In this document: one piece after another, positions 6,275 to 6,908 of the stretch
Layout: each line of letters begins with the position of its first letter
Numbering within the stretch: the first letter of the stretch is position 1
DNA from: Methylocystaceae bacterium
Lineage (GTDB): Bacteria; Pseudomonadota; Alphaproteobacteria; Rhizobiales; Beijerinckiaceae
Length of the DNA: 6,908 nucleotides
Assembly: GCA_003105285.1 (NCBI GenBank)
Contig: PQAN01000159.1
Coordinates: 1-6,908 of the forward strand
Direction of reading: 5' to 3'
Program-made: the position numbers and the translations under genes
The notes under the pieces: generated by a model
What the model was told of the DNA's origin: nothing
The model's database searches: none
What the model saw: only the letters and a program-made list of their open reading frames with translations

Positions 6275-6412
6275 TTACGCCTGAAAGTCCGCCAGCTTGA
6301 GGAGGCGGTAGGGCATCGGGGCGGTTGCTGTCGCGATGACGGCGAGGCGCGGGATCATGTTGGCGAGATCGTATCTCCGGTTGAAGCGGTATTCGAATTC
6401 GGCGAGGTACCT
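6275..6412 (-). pseudogene. IS1595-family transposase, last ~46 codons
   Basis: The minus-strand frame reads RYLAEFEYRFNRRYDL, ANMIPRLAVIATATAPMPYR and LLKLADFQA, then TAA (6275-6277). This is the typical C-terminal tail of ISXO2-like (IS1595) transposases, whose domain ends in an EFxxRFNRR motif. The catalytic part is absent. Upstream the text changes at about 6411-6420 into the start of a DUF2786-type gene in another frame. Only about 10 bases separate its stop from the proposed IS630 right end. Confidence 0.68.
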
Positions 6413-6494
6413 CGCGCTCTCCGGCGCTCGTCGCGCCGAAATGCAGCGCCTCCACCTTCCGCAACCGCTCTCGAAGCTGATCCTCGATCGTCAT
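6413..6494 (-). pseudogene. DUF2786-type protein, first 27 codons only
   Basis: The start ATG at 6494 (minus strand) is preceded by GAGGAG at about 8 bases. The text MTIEDQLRERLRKVEALHFG and ATSAGERE matches the N-terminal segment of short DUF2786 proteins (family knowledge; function unknown to me). After GERE the normal continuation is lost: in-frame translation becomes low-complexity and the IS1595 tail takes over in another frame. The in-frame open frame continues to 6246, but those residues are a by-product of the junction. The 60 bases upstream (6495-6554) hold only its leader and the end of the neighbouring IS701 remnant. Confidence 0.6.
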
Positions 6495-6554
6495 CGGCGT
6501 CGCTCCTCAAAAAGCACGACGCCATCCCTTCGATCAGAGGTCAACCGCCTAGCA

Positions 6555-6908
6555 TTACAGTTGCTTTTTGAGATGAGCTCGCCTTGTTTCGGCCTGGTGC
6601 GCTCGTCGCCATAACGACCATGCGATGACGAACTCGGGTCGAATGCGTTTTCGTGCGAGACGTGGCGATGCGTCGGATTTCCTGCATCGACCAGCGGATC
6701 AGCTCGCCGTCGATCGAGGCTGCGCAGTTTTTATCGTCATTGCACGCCGGATCTTTTTGGGGGAAGGCGTCGCCGGTCCATTGGCGTGAACACGTATCGT
6801 CGCCATCATGGCGAAGGCCAGCATGACGAGCGAGACATGACGTCGCCATCCATGCCATGAGCGCGTTTCATTGTGATCGAGGCCCAGCTCGTTCTTGGCG
6901 GTTTCGAA
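6555..6908 (-). pseudogene. IS701-family transposase C-terminal part with two frameshifts, open at the window edge
   Basis: From the right edge the minus strand reads FETAKNELGLDHNETRSWHG, WRRHVSLVMLAFAMMATI and then ANGPATPSPKKIRR in one frame, DGELIRWSMQEIRRIA in a second, and RLARKRIRPEFVIAW, SLWRRAHQAETRRAHLKKQL and TAA (6555-6557) in a third. Together this is the conserved C-terminus of IS701-type transposases, with the catalytic-Glu block FETAKNELGLDHNETR. The first shift lies in 6690-6760, most likely at the C5A5 homopolymer (plus strand TTTTTGGGGG at 6753-6762); the second is at about 6657-6661, where one base is missing between IAT and RLAR. Both disable the gene. Confidence 0.8.

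Noticed and set aside
1..6908. CRISPR array, tRNA or rRNA genes
   Set aside because: No regularly spaced direct repeats and no recognisable tRNA or rRNA signature were seen on either strand.

Overview
This GC-rich window (codons strongly favour G/C at third positions) looks like a diazotrophic alphaproteobacterial genome, possibly a Beijerinckiaceae/Methylocystaceae-type methylotroph. That placement is inference from gene content and codon style. The window holds one intact-looking housekeeping gene (3' part only), a small nitrogen-fixation island with two divergent genes, and a dense scatter of transposon remnants.

Layout. (1) 1-2205: the C-terminal 734 residues of an adenosylcobalamin-dependent class II ribonucleotide reductase (nrdJ), open at the left edge. 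(2) 2206-2573: no recognisable gene. (3) 2574-3337: a graveyard of three fragments: an IS21-type istA relic on the minus strand whose catalytic domain is deleted, an IS701-type transposase C-terminal fragment on the plus strand, and a frameshifted remnant of a plasmid pRiA4b ORF-3-like protein. (4) 3389-3679 (-): a small NifU-C-terminal-domain protein with a CAAC Fe-S motif. (5) 3680-4125: a divergent intergenic region with a sigma54-type -24/-12 element facing each way and a perfect palindrome. (6) 4126-5169 (+): an AnfA/VnfA-type sigma54 activator with an N-terminal Cys-X4-Cys, a GAF domain and the first half of an AAA+ domain, cut off in mid-domain. (7) About 5169-6264: an IS630-family element whose transposase lies in two frames joined at an A7 run. 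(8) 6275-6908 (-): an IS1595-type transposase tail fused to the first 27 codons of a DUF2786-type gene, then a twice-frameshifted IS701-type transposase C-terminus running off the right edge.

Interpretation. The nifU-like gene and the anfA-like gene are divergent and each has a sigma54 promoter candidate, so they look like the regulated edge of an alternative-nitrogenase region. The regulator has lost the rest of its ATPase domain and its DNA-binding domain at the IS630 junction. The sequence to the right of the IS630 element is not the missing anfA half but other IS debris, which points to deletion or rearrangement rather than one simple insertion. I found no CRISPR array, tRNA, rRNA or clearly new defence-type system.
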